DNA of 64,000 bases from Caldimonas tepidiphila (GTDB lineage Bacteria; Pseudomonadota; Gammaproteobacteria; Burkholderiales; Burkholderiaceae_C): assembly GCF_003569765.1 (NCBI RefSeq), contig NZ_QXMG01000011.1, positions 1 to 64,000 on the forward strand, read 5' to 3'. Under the pieces are notes generated by a model. The model saw only the letters and a program-made list of their open reading frames with translations, made no database searches and was not told the DNA's origin. A program made the translations under genes and the position numbers. Positions 29,711 to 43,036 of the stretch are shown piece by piece. Each line of letters begins with the position of its first letter. Position 1 is the first letter of the stretch.

Positions 29711-31027
29711 ATGACCATGATCCCGTCAGACGTGAAAGCCACCCTGTCCTTCTCGGACGGCAGCCCCAGCATGGACCTGCCGATCTACAAGGGCACGATC
29801 GGCCCGGATGTGCTTGACATCCGCAAGCTCTACGCCCAGACCGGCAAGTTCACCTACGACCCGGGCTTCCTGTCGACCTCCTCGTGCAACTCGACCATCA
29901 CCTACATCGACGGCGACAAGGGCGAGCTGCTGTACCGCGGCTACCCGATCGAGCAGCTCGCGGTGAACTGCGACTTCCTCGAGACCTGCTACCTGCTGCT
30001 GTACGGAGAGCTGCCCAACGAGGAGCAGAAGGCTGCCTTCACCGGCCGCGTGACCAAGCACACGATGGTCAACGAGCAGATGCAGTTCTTCCTGCGCGGC
30101 TTCCGTCGTGACGCGCACCCGATGGCGGTGATGACGGGCCTCGTCGGCGCGCTGTCGGCCTTCTATCACGACAGCACCGACATCAACAATCCCGAGCACC
30201 GCGAGATCGCCGCGATCCGCCTGATCGCGAAGATGCCGACGCTCGTGGCGATGGCCTACAAGTACTCGGTCGGCCAGCCCTACATCTACCCGAAGAACGA
30301 CCTGTCCTACGCCGGCAACTTCATGCGCATGATGTTCGCCACGCCGTGCGAGGAGTACGTCCCGAACGACGTGCTGGTGCGCGCGATGGACCGCATCTTC
30401 ATCCTGCACGCGGACCACGAGCAGAACGCGTCCACCTCCACGGTGCGCCTGTGCGGCTCGTCGGGCACCAACCCGTTCGCGGCGATCGCCGCGGGCGTGG
30501 CCTGCCTGTGGGGCCCGGCGCACGGCGGCGCCAACGAGGCCTGCCTGAACATGCTGGAGGAGATCCAGCAGATGGGCGGCGTCGCGAAGATCGGCGAGTT
30601 CATCAGCAAGGTCAAGGACAAGAACTCGGGCGTGAAGCTGATGGGCTTCGGCCACCGCGTCTACAAGAACTACGACCCGCGCGCCAAGCTGATGCGCGAG
30701 ACCTGCCACGAGGTGCTCAACGAGCTGGGCCTGCAGAACGACCCGCTGTTCAAGCTGGCGATGGAGCTCGAGAAGATCGCGCTGGAAGACGAGTACTTCG
30801 TCTCCCGCAAGCTCTACCCGAACGTCGACTTCTACTCCGGCATCGTGCAGCGCGCGATCGGCATCCCGGTCAGCCTGTTCACCGCGATCTTCGCGCTGGC
30901 GCGCACCGTTGGCTGGATCGCCCAGCTCAACGAGATGATCGGCGACCCCGAGTACAAGATCGGCCGCCCGCGCCAGCTCTACGTCGGCGCGCAGAAGCGC
31001 GACGTCCAGCCGATCGGCCAGCGCTGA
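29711..31027 (+). CDS. gltA: Citrate synthase
   Basis: A 438-residue type II (hexameric) citrate synthase of the GltA branch. Active-site residues lie in [26 protein letters not shown] and [14 protein letters not shown] (catalytic His), and the catalytic Asp in NVDFYSGI. The N-terminal region has the extended form seen in proteobacteria. It condenses acetyl-CoA with oxaloacetate. Last gene of the sdh-gltA group, followed by an intrinsic terminator at 31082-31110. Confidence 0.97.
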   Translation: MTMIPSDVKATLSFSDGSPSMDLPIYKGTIGPDVLDIRKLYAQTGKFTYDPGFLSTSSCNSTITYIDGDKGELLYRGYPIEQLAVNCDFLETCYLLLYGELPNEEQKAAFTGRVTKHTMVNEQMQFFLRGFRRDAHPMAVMTGLVGALSAFYHDSTDINNPEHREIAAIRLIAKMPTLVAMAYKYSVGQPYIYPKNDLSYAGNFMRMMFATPCEEYVPNDVLVRAMDRIFILHADHEQNASTSTVRLCGSSGTNPFAAIAAGVACLWGPAHGGANEACLNMLEEIQQMGGVAKIGEFISKVKDKNSGVKLMGFGHRVYKNYDPRAKLMRETCHEVLNELGLQNDPLFKLAMELEKIALEDEYFVSRKLYPNVDFYSGIVQRAIGIPVSLFTAIFALARTVGWIAQLNEMIGDPEYKIGRPRQLYVGAQKRDVQPIGQR

Positions 31028-31081
31028 TTTCCGGGCGCGACGGGGCCGAAAGGCCTCGTCCCGACCCGTTTTCGGCACCCG

Positions 31082-31110
31082 CCCCGGCCCTTGCGCCGGG
31101 GTTTGTTATT
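31082..31110 (+). terminator. Intrinsic terminator after gltA
   Basis: CCCCGGC-CCTTGC-GCCGGGG forms a perfect 7-bp stem followed by TTTGTTATT. It lies 55 bases after the gltA stop and separates the TCA group from leuC. A TAAAAT box at 31121-31126 just beyond may belong to a leuC promoter, though no good -35 element is visible. Confidence 0.78.
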
Positions 31111-31162
31111 TGCGGGCCTCTAAAATCGCGGGTTCCGCCAATTCCCGCCAGCACGAGCAGCC

Positions 31163-32572
31163 ATGGGACGCACCCTCTACGACAAGATCTGGGACGAGCA
31201 TGTCGTCCACGCCGAGGAAGACGGCACCGCCGTCCTCTACATCGACCGCCACCTGGTGCACGAGGTCACCAGCCCCCAGGCGTTCGAGGGTCTGGACCTG
31301 GCCGGCCGCAAGGTCTGGCGCCTGTCGGCCAACCTGGCGGTGAGCGACCACAACGTGCCGACCACCGACCGCAGCCAGGGCATCGCCGACCCGGTCTCGC
31401 GCCTGCAGGTCGACACGCTGGACCGCAACTGCGACCGCTTCGGCATCACGCAGTTCAAGATGAACGACCGCCGCCAGGGCATCGTGCACGTGATCGGCCC
31501 CGAGCAGGGCGCGACGCTGCCGGGCATGACGGTGGTGTGCGGCGACTCGCACACCTCGACGCACGGCGCCTTCGGCGCGCTCGCCCACGGCATCGGCACG
31601 AGCGAAGTCGAGCATGTGCTCGCCACGCAGACGCTGCTGGCCAAGAAGGCCAAGAACATGCTGGTGCGCGTCGAGGGGCAGCTGGCCCGCGGCTGCAGCG
31701 CCAAGGACATCGTGCTGGCGATCATCGGCCGCATCGGCACCGCCGGCGGCACCGGCTACACGATCGAGTTCGGCGGCAGCGCGATCCGCGCGCTCAGCAT
31801 GGAAGGCCGCATGACGGTGTGCAACATGGCGATCGAGGCGGGCGCGCGCGCGGGCCTGGTCGCGGTGGACGACACGACGATCAGCTACGTGCGCGGCCGC
31901 CCCTTCACGCCCACCGGCGTCGAGTGGGAGCAGGCCGTCGCCTACTGGCGCACGCTGCACTCGGACCCGGACGCGCAGTGGGACGCGGTGGTCGAGCTCG
32001 ATGCGGCGCAGATCAAGCCGCAGGTCACCTGGGGCACCTCGCCCGAGATGGTGCTGTCGATCGACGACCGCGTGCCCGATCCCGACAAGGAGAAGGACGC
32101 GGGCCGCCGCGGCGCGATGGAGCGCGCGCTGCAGTACATGGCGCTCGAGCCGAACAAGCCGCTGGCCGACATCCGCATCGACAAGGTCTTCATCGGCTCG
32201 TGCACGAACTCGCGCATCGAGGACATCCGCGAGGCCGCGGCCGTGGTGCGGCGGCTGGGCGGGCGCGTGGCGCCGAACGTCAAGCTCGCGATGGTGGTGC
32301 CCGGCTCGGGCCTCGTGAAGGCGCAGGCCGAGGCCGAGGGGCTCGACCAGGTCTTCCGCGCCGCCGGCTTCGAGTGGCGCGAGCCCGGCTGCTCGATGTG
32401 CCTGGCGATGAACGCCGACCGGCTCGAGCCGGGCGAGCGCTGCGCCTCGACCAGCAACCGCAACTTCGAGGGCCGGCAAGGCGCGGGCGGCCGCACGCAC
32501 CTGGTGAGCCCCGCGATGGCCGCCGCCGCGGCGATCGAGGGCCATTTCGTCGACGTGCGCCGCATCGCCTGA
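31163..32572 (+). CDS. leuC: 3-isopropylmalate dehydratase large subunit
   Basis: A 469-residue aconitase-family enzyme of leucine synthesis. It holds a [4Fe-4S] cluster through cysteines in [11 protein letters not shown] and in [28 protein letters not shown] is the conserved substrate-site segment. With LeuD it converts 2-isopropylmalate to 3-isopropylmalate. It leads leuC-leuD-leuB-asd; leuD begins 11 bases downstream. Confidence 0.97.
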   Translation: MGRTLYDKIWDEHVVHAEEDGTAVLYIDRHLVHEVTSPQAFEGLDLAGRKVWRLSANLAVSDHNVPTTDRSQGIADPVSRLQVDTLDRNCDRFGITQFKMNDRRQGIVHVIGPEQGATLPGMTVVCGDSHTSTHGAFGALAHGIGTSEVEHVLATQTLLAKKAKNMLVRVEGQLARGCSAKDIVLAIIGRIGTAGGTGYTIEFGGSAIRALSMEGRMTVCNMAIEAGARAGLVAVDDTTISYVRGRPFTPTGVEWEQAVAYWRTLHSDPDAQWDAVVELDAAQIKPQVTWGTSPEMVLSIDDRVPDPDKEKDAGRRGAMERALQYMALEPNKPLADIRIDKVFIGSCTNSRIEDIREAAAVVRRLGGRVAPNVKLAMVVPGSGLVKAQAEAEGLDQVFRAAGFEWREPGCSMCLAMNADRLEPGERCASTSNRNFEGRQGAGGRTHLVSPAMAAAAAIEGHFVDVRRIA

Positions 32573-32583
32573 AAGGAGCCGCC

Positions 32584-33234
32584 ATGGACAAATTCACCGT
32601 GCACAAGGGGCTGGTGGCCCCGATGGACCGCGAGAACGTCGACACCGACGCGATCATCCCGAAGCAGTTCCTGAAGTCGATCAAGCGCAGCGGCTTCGGC
32701 CCGAACCTGTTCGACGAGTGGCGCTACCTGGACGCCGGCGAGCCGGGCCAGGACCCCGCCAGCCGCAAGCCGAACCCGGACTTCGTGCTGAACCAGCCCC
32801 GCTATGCGGGCGCCTCGATCCTGCTCGCGCGCAAGAACTTCGGCTGCGGCTCGAGCCGCGAGCACGCGCCCTGGGCGATCCAGCAGTACGGCTTTCGCGC
32901 GCTGATCGCGCCGAGCTTCGCCGACATCTTCTTCAACAACTGCTTCAAGAACGGGCTGCTGCCGATCCAGCTGCCCGAGCACGAGGTCGCGAAGCTGTTC
33001 GACGAGGTGTTCGCCTTCCCCGGCTACGAGCTGACCGTGGACCTGGAGCGCCAGGTGGTGCGCAAGCCCGACGGCGCCGAGCTCGGCTTCGACGTGCAGC
33101 CCTTCCGCAAGTACTGCCTGCTCAACGGCTTCGACGACATCGGCCTGACGCTGCGCCACGCCGACAAGATCCGCGCCTATGAGGCCGAGCGCCTCGCGAC
33201 CAAGCCCTGGCTGAACAACCGCCTGGTCGGCTGA
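32584..33234 (+). CDS. leuD: 3-isopropylmalate dehydratase small subunit
   Basis: A 216-residue swivel-domain partner of LeuC. Diagnostic segments are [14 protein letters not shown] near residue 18, [14 protein letters not shown] near 90 and the C-terminal [11 protein letters not shown]. The gene follows leuC with an AAAGGAG ribosome binding site. In many relatives a small entericidin-type gene lies between leuC and leuD; here the gap is only 11 bases. Confidence 0.97.
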   Translation: MDKFTVHKGLVAPMDRENVDTDAIIPKQFLKSIKRSGFGPNLFDEWRYLDAGEPGQDPASRKPNPDFVLNQPRYAGASILLARKNFGCGSSREHAPWAIQQYGFRALIAPSFADIFFNNCFKNGLLPIQLPEHEVAKLFDEVFAFPGYELTVDLERQVVRKPDGAELGFDVQPFRKYCLLNGFDDIGLTLRHADKIRAYEAERLATKPWLNNRLVG

Positions 33235-33250
33235 CCCCGGAGACAAGAAC

Positions 33251-34342
33251 ATGAAGATCGCAATCCTGCCGGGTGACGGCATCGGCACCGAGATCGTCGC
33301 CGAGGCGGTGAAGGTGCTGCAGGTGCTGGACCTGTCCTTCGAGATGGAGACCGCACCGGTGGGCGGCGCTGCCTACGAGGCGGCCGGCCACCCGCTGCCT
33401 GAGGCGACGCTCCGGCTCGCGATGGACTCTGACGCGGTGCTGTTCGGCGCCGTCGGTGACTGGAAGTACGACAAGCTCGAGCGCGCGCTGCGCCCCGAGC
33501 AGGCGATCCTGGGCCTGCGCAAGCACATGGGCCTCTTTGCCAACTTCCGCCCGGCGATCTGCTACGAGCAGCTCACGCACGCCTCGAGCCTCAAGCCCGA
33601 GCTGGTCGCAGGCCTGGACATCCTGATCATCCGCGAGCTGACCGGCGACATCTACTTCGGCCAGCCGCGCGGCCGCCGCACCGCGGTGGACGGCCACTTC
33701 CCCGGCGCGGAAGAGGCCTTCGACACGATGCGCTACAGCCGCCCCGAGATCGAGCGCATCGCCCACGTCGCCTTCCAGGCCGCGCGCAAGCGCGGAAAGA
33801 AGGTCACGAGCGTGGACAAGGCCAACGTGCTCGAGACCTTCCAGTTCTGGAAGGACGTCGTGACGGAAGTCCACAAGGAGTACCCGGACGTCGAGCTCGA
33901 GCACATGTACGTGGACAACGCCGCGATGCAGCTCGTCAAGGCGCCCAAGAAGTTCGACGTGCTCTTCACTGGCAACATGTTCGGCGACATCCTGTCCGAC
34001 GAGGCCGCGATGCTGACCGGCTCGATCGGCATGCTGCCTTCCGCGTCGCTGAACGCGAAGGGCCAGGGCCTCTACGAGCCCAGCCACGGCAGTGCGCCTG
34101 ACATCGCGGGGCAGGGGGTGGCCAATCCGCTCGCTACAATCCTGTCCGCTGCCATGATGCTCCGCTTCTCCCTCAACCAGCCCGAAGCCGCCGACCGGAT
34201 CGAGTCCGCGGTGAAGGCGGTGCTGTCGGCCGGTCTGCGCACCGCCGACATCTGGTCCGAGGGCACGATCAAGGTGGGCACCCGCGAGATGGGCGATGCC
34301 GTCGTCGCGGCGATCACCGGCAAAACGATTACCAAGAGCTGA
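33251..34342 (+). CDS. leuB: 3-isopropylmalate dehydrogenase
   Basis: A 363-residue beta-decarboxylating dehydrogenase. It starts [14 protein letters not shown], has the substrate-binding Tyr and Arg in [14 protein letters not shown], the catalytic Lys region in [11 protein letters not shown], metal-site Asp residues in [13 protein letters not shown], and the NAD-binding [14 protein letters not shown]. It performs the third step of leucine synthesis. It begins 16 bases after leuD. Confidence 0.97.
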   Translation: MKIAILPGDGIGTEIVAEAVKVLQVLDLSFEMETAPVGGAAYEAAGHPLPEATLRLAMDSDAVLFGAVGDWKYDKLERALRPEQAILGLRKHMGLFANFRPAICYEQLTHASSLKPELVAGLDILIIRELTGDIYFGQPRGRRTAVDGHFPGAEEAFDTMRYSRPEIERIAHVAFQAARKRGKKVTSVDKANVLETFQFWKDVVTEVHKEYPDVELEHMYVDNAAMQLVKAPKKFDVLFTGNMFGDILSDEAAMLTGSIGMLPSASLNAKGQGLYEPSHGSAPDIAGQGVANPLATILSAAMMLRFSLNQPEAADRIESAVKAVLSAGLRTADIWSEGTIKVGTREMGDAVVAAITGKTITKS

Positions 34343-34372
34343 CGCTCTCGGTTCGTCTCGCCCACACCCCTT

Positions 34373-34411
34373 CCGGACCCGGCGAACGAGCCGGGAAGGC
34401 TCAGGGTCCGG
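34373..34411 (+). other. Branched hairpin in the leuB-asd gap
   Basis: CCGGACCC at 34373-34380 pairs fully with GGGTCCGG at 34404-34411, enclosing an inner 5-bp hairpin GAGCC-GGGAA-GGCTC. There is no T run directly after it. It could stabilise the upstream mRNA, reduce read-through into asd, or be a leader element; I see no peptide-type attenuator. Confidence 0.4.
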
Positions 34412-34437
34412 AGATCGACTGAAAAAGGTGAATTGAC

Positions 34438-35580
34438 ATGGCACTCGCCCACACTCCCCTGGTCGGCCTCGTCGGCTGGCGCGGCATGGTTGGCTCGGTC
34501 CTGATGGACCGCATGACCCAGGAAAACGACTTCGCGCTGATCGAGCCGGTGTTCTTCAGCACCAGCAACGCCGGCGGCGCCGCGCCCGCGCAGGCGAAGA
34601 ACGAGAAGACGCTGAAGGACGCCTACGACATCGAGGCCCTGAAGCGCTGCGAGGTGATCCTGACCGCGCAGGGTGGCGACTACACCACCGAGGTCTACCC
34701 GAAGCTGCGCGCCGCGGGCTGGACTGGCCACTGGATCGACGCCGCGTCGACGCTGCGCATGAAGGACGAGTCCGTCATCGTGCTCGACCCGGTCAACATG
34801 CCGGTGATCAAGAACGCGCTGTCCTCGGGCGGCAAGGACTGGATCGGCGGCAACTGCACGGTCAGCTGCATGCTGATGGGCGTGGGCGCGCTGTACAAGG
34901 CGGGGCTGGTCGAGTGGATGTCCACCCAGACCTACCAGGCGGCCTCGGGCGGCGGCGCGCAGCACATGCGCGAGCTGCTGACGCAGTACGGCACGCTCAA
35001 CGCCGAGGTGCGCCCGCTGCTCGACGACCCCAAGAGCGCGATCCTCGAGATCGACCGCCGCATCGTCGCCCGCCAGCGCGCGATGAGCGAGGCCGAGACC
35101 GCCAACTTCGGCGTGCCGCTGGGCGGCTCGCTGATCCCCTGGATCGACAAGGACCTCGGCAACGGCGTGAGCCGCGAGGAGTGGAAGGGCGGCGCCGAGA
35201 CCAACAAGATCCTTGGCCAGGGCGAGGGCTTCGGCACGCCGGCCGTGCCGGTGGACGGCTTCTGCGTGCGCATCGGCGCGATGCGCTGCCACAGCCAGGC
35301 GCTGATGTTCAAGCTGAAGAAGGACGTGCCGCTGGCCGACATCGAGCAGATGATCGCCACCGACAACGACTGGGTGAAGCTGGTGCCCAACACCCGCGAG
35401 GCGACCATCCGCGACCTGACGCCGGTGGCGGTGACCGGCACGCTGACGATCCCCGTCGGCCGCCTGCGCAAGCTGGCGATGGGCCCCGAGTACCTCGGCG
35501 CCTTCACGATCGGCGACCAGCTGCTGTGGGGCGCGGCCGAGCCGCTGCGCCGCATGCTGCGTATCCTGCTCGAGGCCTGA
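34438..35580 (+). CDS. asd: Aspartate-semialdehyde dehydrogenase
   Basis: A 380-residue NADP-dependent enzyme feeding lysine, methionine and threonine synthesis and diaminopimelate for the cell wall. The start [15 protein letters not shown] is the nucleotide-binding loop; the catalytic Cys lies in [23 protein letters not shown] and [12 protein letters not shown] (substrate Arg and His) are conserved. The length fits the Gram-negative Asd type. It follows leuB after 95 bases with a branched hairpin between. Confidence 0.96.
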   Translation: MALAHTPLVGLVGWRGMVGSVLMDRMTQENDFALIEPVFFSTSNAGGAAPAQAKNEKTLKDAYDIEALKRCEVILTAQGGDYTTEVYPKLRAAGWTGHWIDAASTLRMKDESVIVLDPVNMPVIKNALSSGGKDWIGGNCTVSCMLMGVGALYKAGLVEWMSTQTYQAASGGGAQHMRELLTQYGTLNAEVRPLLDDPKSAILEIDRRIVARQRAMSEAETANFGVPLGGSLIPWIDKDLGNGVSREEWKGGAETNKILGQGEGFGTPAVPVDGFCVRIGAMRCHSQALMFKLKKDVPLADIEQMIATDNDWVKLVPNTREATIRDLTPVAVTGTLTIPVGRLRKLAMGPEYLGAFTIGDQLLWGAAEPLRRMLRILLEA

Positions 35581-35883
35581 TGCAAAGCAAGTGAGGATCT
35601 TGTGATCCATGTCGGCTGCGGAAGGGTTTCCGCGGTCGACAATGCCGGACCGTCGCCGATTCCCGACTTGGCGAAATCTCGTGCCGGCCGTTGTCCTTTT
35701 CACGGTATTCCGCTTTGCGTCACGGCGGCGCGCGGCTTCCGCGAACTCAGGCGGCACTTGAGCTTGTCAGCCTATCTGCCTGATGTTATTGTTTTTTCAG
35801 GTTTTTACACTGGGGGCGGGTGCGGCCCATCCTCATCACGCCGGGCCTGATGTCGCGGTCCGGTCGCCTCTCTGGGAGACACC
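35581..35883. other. 303-base gap between asd and fimV
   Basis: No gene is seen. Small hairpins follow asd (GGATC-TTGT-GATCC near 35595-35608, and GCGGAA-GGGT-TTCCGC at 35618-35633) without T runs. The right part is AT-rich for this genome and holds the promoter listed separately and the fimV ribosome binding site. Confidence 0.5.
35764..35792 (+). promoter_or_regulatory. Likely sigma-70 promoter of fimV
   Basis: TTGTCA at 35764-35769 and TATTGT at 35787-35792 are separated by 17 bases and match the -35 and -10 consensus at five and four of six positions. The tract is AT-rich, about 90 bases before the fimV start. Confidence 0.45.
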
Positions 35884-38550
35884 TTGAAAAGGAACGATCA
35901 AACCACCACGGCCGGCCGTTTCGTGCTGTCGTGCGTGGCCGCTGCCGCTCTGTCCATGTCGATGGGCGATGCCTTCGCTCTCGGCCTCGGTCGTCTCTCG
36001 GTTCAATCGGCCCTGGGCGAGGGACTGCGGGCGGAAATCGACGTCACGAGCATCTCCCCGGAGGAGGCGGCGAGCCTGCGCGCACGCGTCGCCCCGCCCG
36101 ATGCCTACCGCGCGGCGGGCGCTGAATACAACGCCGCGCTTCCCGCGGCGCAAGTCTCCCTGCACAAGCGACCCGATGGACGCTCCTACCTGCGCATCCG
36201 CAGCGATCGCGCCGTGCAGGAGCCCTTCGTCGACCTGATCCTCGAGCTGTCCTGGGCCAGCGGCCGGCTGGTGCGCGATTACACGCTGCTGTTCGACCCG
36301 CCCGCCAGTCCGGCCCCGCTCGCGCCGCAGCCGCTCACGGCGCCGGTGATCGCCCAGCAGCAACCCGCCGCGGCGTCCCAGCCGGCCTCGCCGGCCGCCG
36401 ATCCGGCGGGCCGGCATGCCGAGACCGCCCCCCGGCGCGCCGAGGCCGCAGGCCGCGCCGCCTCCCCGGCGCCGGCAAACGAGTCGGCCGCTGCCGAGCG
36501 GGTGGCAGTGCGCCCGGGAGACTCGTTGACGCGCATCGCAGGTCGCGTGCAGCAGCCCGGCGTCTCGCTCGACCAGATAGTCGTGTCGCTCTACCGCGCC
36601 AATCCGCAAGCCTTCGCCGGCGACAACATGAACCGGCTCAAGGCCGGCTCGGTGCTGACGGTGCCGCAAGCCGAGCAGGCCCAGGCAGTCACCGTCGGCG
36701 AGGCGCGGCGTCTCATCCGGGCGCAGAGCGCCGATTTCGATGCCTACCGCCAGCGTGTCGCCGCTGCCGCGGCCGGCGGGGCGGCCGACGAGTCGGGACG
36801 CCAGTCCTCGGGCCGCGTCGAGGCGGCGGTCGAGGACCGCAAGAGCGCCGCAGCGCCGACCACGGACCGCCTGACGCTGAGCAAGGGGGCCTTGAAGGCG
36901 GAGCGTTCCGGCGCCCCGGCCCCCGAGGAGGGCATCGCGAAGCAGCGCGAGCAGCAGGAGGCCGGCACCCGCGTCGCCGAGCTGTCGCGCAACATCGAAG
37001 AACTCAAGCGCCTGCAGGCGCCGGCCGGTGCGCCGGCGGCTCCCGCGGCCTCGGCACCGGCTTCCGGGCCCTCGCTGGGGCTGCCGGTCCCGCTGGCCGT
37101 CCCGGCCGCCGAGCCTGCCTCCGCTCCCGCATCCGCGGTCGCGGCAATGCCGGCTGCCTCGGCCCTTGCCTCGGCCGCTCCGTCGAAGCTCGAGTCCTCG
37201 AATCCCGGCGGCGCCCGGGCAGGCCAGGAAACGCCTCCGGCACCGCAAGCCGAAGCGGCGGCCGACGAGCCGAGCGCCTTCGACCTGCTGATGGAGGACC
37301 CGATGGTGCTGCCGGTGGCGGCAGGGCTGGTGGTGCTGCTCGGCGGCCTGGGTGCCTACCGCTTCGCCCGTTCGCGCCGCAAGACCAAGGACAGCGCCGA
37401 GACCTCCTTCCTCGAGAGCCGGCTGCAGCCCGATTCCTTCTTCGGCGCGACCGGCGGCGGCCGCGTCGACACCTCGAGCACCCCGCCGTCGCCCTCCTTG
37501 TCCTATTCGCTCAGCCAGATCGACGCGATCGGCGATGTCGATCCGGTGGCCGAAGCGGATGTCTACCTCGCCTACGGTCGCGACCTGCAGGCCGAGGAGA
37601 TCCTGAAGGAGGCGATGCGCACCGACCCGGACCGCCTGGCGATCCGACTGAAGATGCTGGAGGTCTACGCCAAGCGCCGCGACACCCGCGGCTTCGAGGT
37701 GCTCGCGACCCAGCTCCGCAGCGTGACCGGCGGGGAGGGCGAGGACTGGGCCAAGGCCTGCGAACTCGGCCGCAGCATCGACCCGAACAATCCCCTCTAC
37801 CAGACCGACGCCAGGACGGCGCCGCGGGAGCCGGCTTTCGAGTCCGTCGCCGTTCCGGAGATTCCTGCCGTCGCCCCCGTTGCGGCCGCAGCCGCGGTTT
37901 CCGCAGCACCGCTTGCCGCCCAGGTGGCGGGCAACCCGGACCTCGACCTCGACCTGAGCGAGCCGCTCGATGCGCCGGCCGCGATGGGCGACGCGTTCAA
38001 CCTCGAGGCAACGCGCCCGCTGCCGTCCGGTGGTCCGGTGCTGCCGGAATTCGCGTCCCTCGACCTGCCGCCGCAGCCTGCGCCCGCGGTGCCGGCACCG
38101 GCCGTGGCGGACACGTCGATGGAGCTGGAAGGCCTGTCCTTCGATCTTTCCGAGGACCTGCCTGCCGCTCCGCCTCCCGCGGCCGCCCCGGCGCCCGCAG
38201 CTGCGCCCGTCGCCGCTGCCCCGGCACCCGCTCCGGCCCCGGCCGGCGACACGCCCCTCGAGTTCGACCTCGGCGGGCTGACGCTGGACTTCGACATGCC
38301 GGCCTCCGGGTCCGCGCCTGCCGCCGCCTCGCCTTCGGAGCTGGGGTCGCTCGACACGCTCGACGGCCTCGACATGATGACGGGGGACGAGGAGGGGGGC
38401 GATCCGCTGGCGCGCAAGTTCGAGCTGGCCGACGAGTTCATGCAGATCGGCGACTACGAGGGCGCGCGCGAGCTGCTGCGGGAGGTCGCGGCGCATGCGC
38501 AGGGGCCGCTCAAGGCCAAGGCGCAGGGCTTGCTGGATGAGATGGCTTGA
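35884..38550 (+). CDS. fimV: FimV-like pole/peptidoglycan-binding protein
   Basis: An 888-residue inner-membrane protein. A signal peptide (about 1-32) is followed by the FimV N-terminal domain (LGLGRLSVQSALGEGLRAEI), a LysM domain (about 205-262, VRPGDSLTRIAGRV), and long Ala/Pro-rich and coiled segments. A transmembrane helix lies at about 478-495 (VLPVAAGLVVLLGG), followed by a cytoplasmic TPR-like region and the FimV C-terminal motif (KFELADEFMQIGDYEGARELL). FimV organises cell poles, type IV pili and signalling proteins. The start is TTG 35884: GGGAG at 35874-35878 is well placed, the signal peptide requires it, and no ATG lies upstream in frame. Its place between asd and truA matches Pseudomonas and betaproteobacteria. 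Confidence 0.93.
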   Translation: MKRNDQTTTAGRFVLSCVAAAALSMSMGDAFALGLGRLSVQSALGEGLRAEIDVTSISPEEAASLRARVAPPDAYRAAGAEYNAALPAAQVSLHKRPDGRSYLRIRSDRAVQEPFVDLILELSWASGRLVRDYTLLFDPPASPAPLAPQPLTAPVIAQQQPAAASQPASPAADPAGRHAETAPRRAEAAGRAASPAPANESAAAERVAVRPGDSLTRIAGRVQQPGVSLDQIVVSLYRANPQAFAGDNMNRLKAGSVLTVPQAEQAQAVTVGEARRLIRAQSADFDAYRQRVAAAAAGGAADESGRQSSGRVEAAVEDRKSAAAPTTDRLTLSKGALKAERSGAPAPEEGIAKQREQQEAGTRVAELSRNIEELKRLQAPAGAPAAPAASAPASGPSLGLPVPLAVPAAEPASAPASAVAAMPAASALASAAPSKLESSNPGGARAGQETPPAPQAEAAADEPSAFDLLMEDPMVLPVAAGLVVLLGGLGAYRFARSRRKTKDSAETSFLESRLQPDSFFGATGGGRVDTSSTPPSPSLSYSLSQIDAIGDVDPVAEADVYLAYGRDLQAEEILKEAMRTDPDRLAIRLKMLEVYAKRRDTRGFEVLATQLRSVTGGEGEDWAKACELGRSIDPNNPLYQTDARTAPREPAFESVAVPEIPAVAPVAAAAAVSAAPLAAQVAGNPDLDLDLSEPLDAPAAMGDAFNLEATRPLPSGGPVLPEFASLDLPPQPAPAVPAPAVADTSMELEGLSFDLSEDLPAAPPPAAAPAPAAAPVAAAPAPAPAPAGDTPLEFDLGGLTLDFDMPASGSAPAAASPSELGSLDTLDGLDMMTGDEEGGDPLARKFELADEFMQIGDYEGARELLREVAAHAQGPLKAKAQGLLDEMA

Positions 38551-38601
38551 GGCCGCGGCGAGCGGACGTGCGGGCGGCGGGCTGATGCGAGAAGGGCGTT
38601 C

Positions 38602-39393
38602 TTGAGGATTGCGCTCGGCGTCACCTATCGCGGCACCCAGTACGCCGGCTGGCAGAGCCAGCCGCAGGGCCGCACCGTGCAGGACCACCTGGAGGCGGCG
38701 CTCGCGCGCATCGCCGGCGAGCCGGTGCGCACGATCTGCGCCGGACGCACCGATGCCGGCGTGCACGGCCTCAACCAGGTGGTGCATTTCGACACAGGAG
38801 TGCAGCGCGAACCCTTCTCATGGGTGCGCGGCCCCAACACCTACCTGCCGCCCGACATCTCGGTGCAGTGGTGCCGGCCCGTGCCGGACAGTTTCCATGC
38901 GCGCAATGCCGCGCTCGGTCGCCGCTACGCGTACATCGTGCTCGAGTCGCCGGTGCGTCCGGCGCTCGAGGCCGGCTCGGTCGGCTGGGTGTTCCGCCCG
39001 CTCGACGGCGAGGCGATGCGCGACGCCGCCGCGCTGCTGATCGGCGAGCACGACTTCAGCGCCTTCCGCTCGTCGGAGTGCCAGGCCAAGTCGCCGGTCA
39101 AGACCTTGCGGGAGATCGCGATCTCCCGTCACGGCGCCTACTGGCGCTTCGAGTTCGAGGCCTCGGCCTTCCTGCACCACATGGTGCGCAACCTGATGGG
39201 CTGCCTGATCGCGGTCGGCGCCGGCACCCGGACGCCGCAGTGGCTGGCGGAAGTGCTCGCCGCGCGCGACCGCCGGCTCGCGGCGCCGACCTTTTCCCCC
39301 GACGGGCTCTATTTCCTCGGCCCCCGCTACGATGCGGGATTCGGCCTGCCGGAGCAGGTGGCCTCGCTCGCGTGGCTGCCCGGTGATCGATGA
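38602..39393 (+). CDS. truA: tRNA pseudouridine synthase A
   Basis: A 263-residue enzyme that makes pseudouridine at tRNA positions 38-40. The catalytic Asp51 is in [11 protein letters not shown]; other landmarks are [17 protein letters not shown] at the start and [17 protein letters not shown]. The start is TTG 38602, giving the correct N-terminus, with AAGGG at 38592-38596 upstream; no ATG is available. It follows fimV after 51 bases and overlaps trpF by four bases. Confidence 0.95.
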   Translation: MRIALGVTYRGTQYAGWQSQPQGRTVQDHLEAALARIAGEPVRTICAGRTDAGVHGLNQVVHFDTGVQREPFSWVRGPNTYLPPDISVQWCRPVPDSFHARNAALGRRYAYIVLESPVRPALEAGSVGWVFRPLDGEAMRDAAALLIGEHDFSAFRSSECQAKSPVKTLREIAISRHGAYWRFEFEASAFLHHMVRNLMGCLIAVGAGTRTPQWLAEVLAARDRRLAAPTFSPDGLYFLGPRYDAGFGLPEQVASLAWLPGDR

Positions 39394-40040
39394 ACCAACG
39401 CACCCGTATCAAGATCTGCGGCCTCACGCGCGAGGCCGACGTGGAGGCCGCAGCGGCGGCCGGGGCCGACGCGATCGGCCTCGTGTTCTACGAGAAGAGC
39501 CCGCGCCATGTGACTGTGCGCAGGGCGGCGGAACTCGTGCGCGCGCTGCCCCCCTTCGTGCAGCCGGTGGGCCTGTTCGTCAATGCCTCGCCCGACGACA
39601 TCGCCCGTGCCTGCGAGGCGCTGCCGGGACTGCTGCTGCAGTTCCACGGCGACGAGGCGCCCGAGGACTGCGCCGCCGCCGCAAGGCCCTACCTGCGGGC
39701 GGCCCGCATGGCGAGAGGCTTCGATTTGCTAGACTTCGCGACCCGGTTTTCCAGCGCCCACGCCATCCTGCTCGACGCCCACGTCGAGGGCTACGGCGGC
39801 GGCGGAAAGGTATTCGATTGGTCGCTCATCCCTTCCGGCGTGCCCCGTCCGCTCGTTTTGTCTGGTGGGTTGCATGCTGCAAACGTGATCGATGGGATTC
39901 TGCAGGTGCGGCCCTGGGCCGTTGACGTGAGCTCGGGCGTCGAAGCTGCCAAGGGCATCAAGGACGCCCAGGCGATGCGCCAGTTCTGCGAAGCGGTGCG
40001 CGAGGCCGATGCCCGCATCGCCGACGCACATGGCACCTGA
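39390..40040 (+). CDS. trpF: Phosphoribosylanthranilate isomerase
   Basis: A 216-residue TIM-barrel enzyme of tryptophan synthesis. [17 protein letters not shown] holds the catalytic Cys, the catalytic Asp lies in [14 protein letters not shown], and FDWSLIP and [10 protein letters not shown] are phosphate-binding loops. The ATG overlaps the truA stop (ATGA at 39390-39393). trpB follows after 15 bases, so truA-trpFBA-accD appear to be one transcript. Confidence 0.96.
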   Translation: MNQRTRIKICGLTREADVEAAAAAGADAIGLVFYEKSPRHVTVRRAAELVRALPPFVQPVGLFVNASPDDIARACEALPGLLLQFHGDEAPEDCAAAARPYLRAARMARGFDLLDFATRFSSAHAILLDAHVEGYGGGGKVFDWSLIPSGVPRPLVLSGGLHAANVIDGILQVRPWAVDVSSGVEAAKGIKDAQAMRQFCEAVREADARIADAHGT

Positions 40041-40055
40041 CAGAGGACAACCATC

Positions 40056-41314
<1,259 letters not shown>

Positions 41315-41318
<4 letters not shown>

Positions 41319-42141
41319 GCCGTATCGCGACGACGTTCGAAAGACTGGCCGCCGACGGCCGCAAGGCGCTGATCCCCTACATCACCGCCGGCGACCCGGC
41401 CGCGGACCTGACGGTCGAGCTGATGCTCGGCATGGCCGAGGCCGGCGCCGACGTGATCGAGCTCGGCGTGCCCTTCTCCGACCCGATGGCCGACGGCCCG
41501 GTGATCCAGAAGGCCGCGGAGCGCGCGCTCACCCGCGGCATCGGCATGCCGCAGGTGCTGGAGTACGTGCGGCGTTTCCGCGAGCGCGACGCCGACACGC
41601 CCGTCGTGCTGATGGGCTACGCCAACCCGGTCGAGCGCTACGACCAGCAGCACGGCGCCGACGCCTTCGTCAAGGCCGCGGCCGAGGCGGGCGTGGACGG
41701 CGTGCTGGTGGTGGACTACCCGCCCGAGGAGTGCGAGGAGTTCGCCGCGCGGCTGCAGGCGCACGGGCTCGACCCGATCTTCCTGCTCGCGCCCACGTCG
41801 ACGGAGCAGCGCATGCGCGACGTCGGCCGCATCGCGAGCGGCTATGTGTATTACGTGTCCCTGAAGGGCGTGACCGGCGCCGGCCACCTCGACACCGGCG
41901 CCGTCGCCGCGGCGGTGCCGCGCATCAAGGCGCACGTGAAGGTGCCGGTCGGCGTCGGCTTCGGCATCCGCGACGCGGCCACCGCACGCGCGGTCGGCGA
42001 GGTCGCCGACGCGGTCGTGATCGGCACCCGCCTCGTGCAACTGCTGGAAGCGCAGCCGCGCGAGAACGCCGTCGCCGCCGCGCGCGGCTTCATCGCCGAG
42101 ATCCGCACCGCCCTCGACACCCTGACTGAAGGAGCCCCCGC

Positions 42142-42145
<4 letters not shown>
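41315..42145 (+). CDS. trpA: Tryptophan synthase alpha subunit
   Basis: A 276-residue TIM-barrel subunit that releases indole. The catalytic Glu is in [17 protein letters not shown], the catalytic Asp is in [10 protein letters not shown], and [12 protein letters not shown] and [10 protein letters not shown] are phosphate loops. The start overlaps the trpB stop and the stop overlaps the accD start (ATGA at 42142-42145), so all three are translationally coupled. Confidence 0.97.
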
Positions 42146-43014
<869 letters not shown>

Positions 43015-43036
43015 GCGGCCGCCGCATCGGCACCCC

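Noticed and set aside
34133-34138. TACAAT box inside leuB as an asd promoter
   Set aside because: It lies within leuB coding sequence about 300 bases from asd, with no acceptable -35 element.
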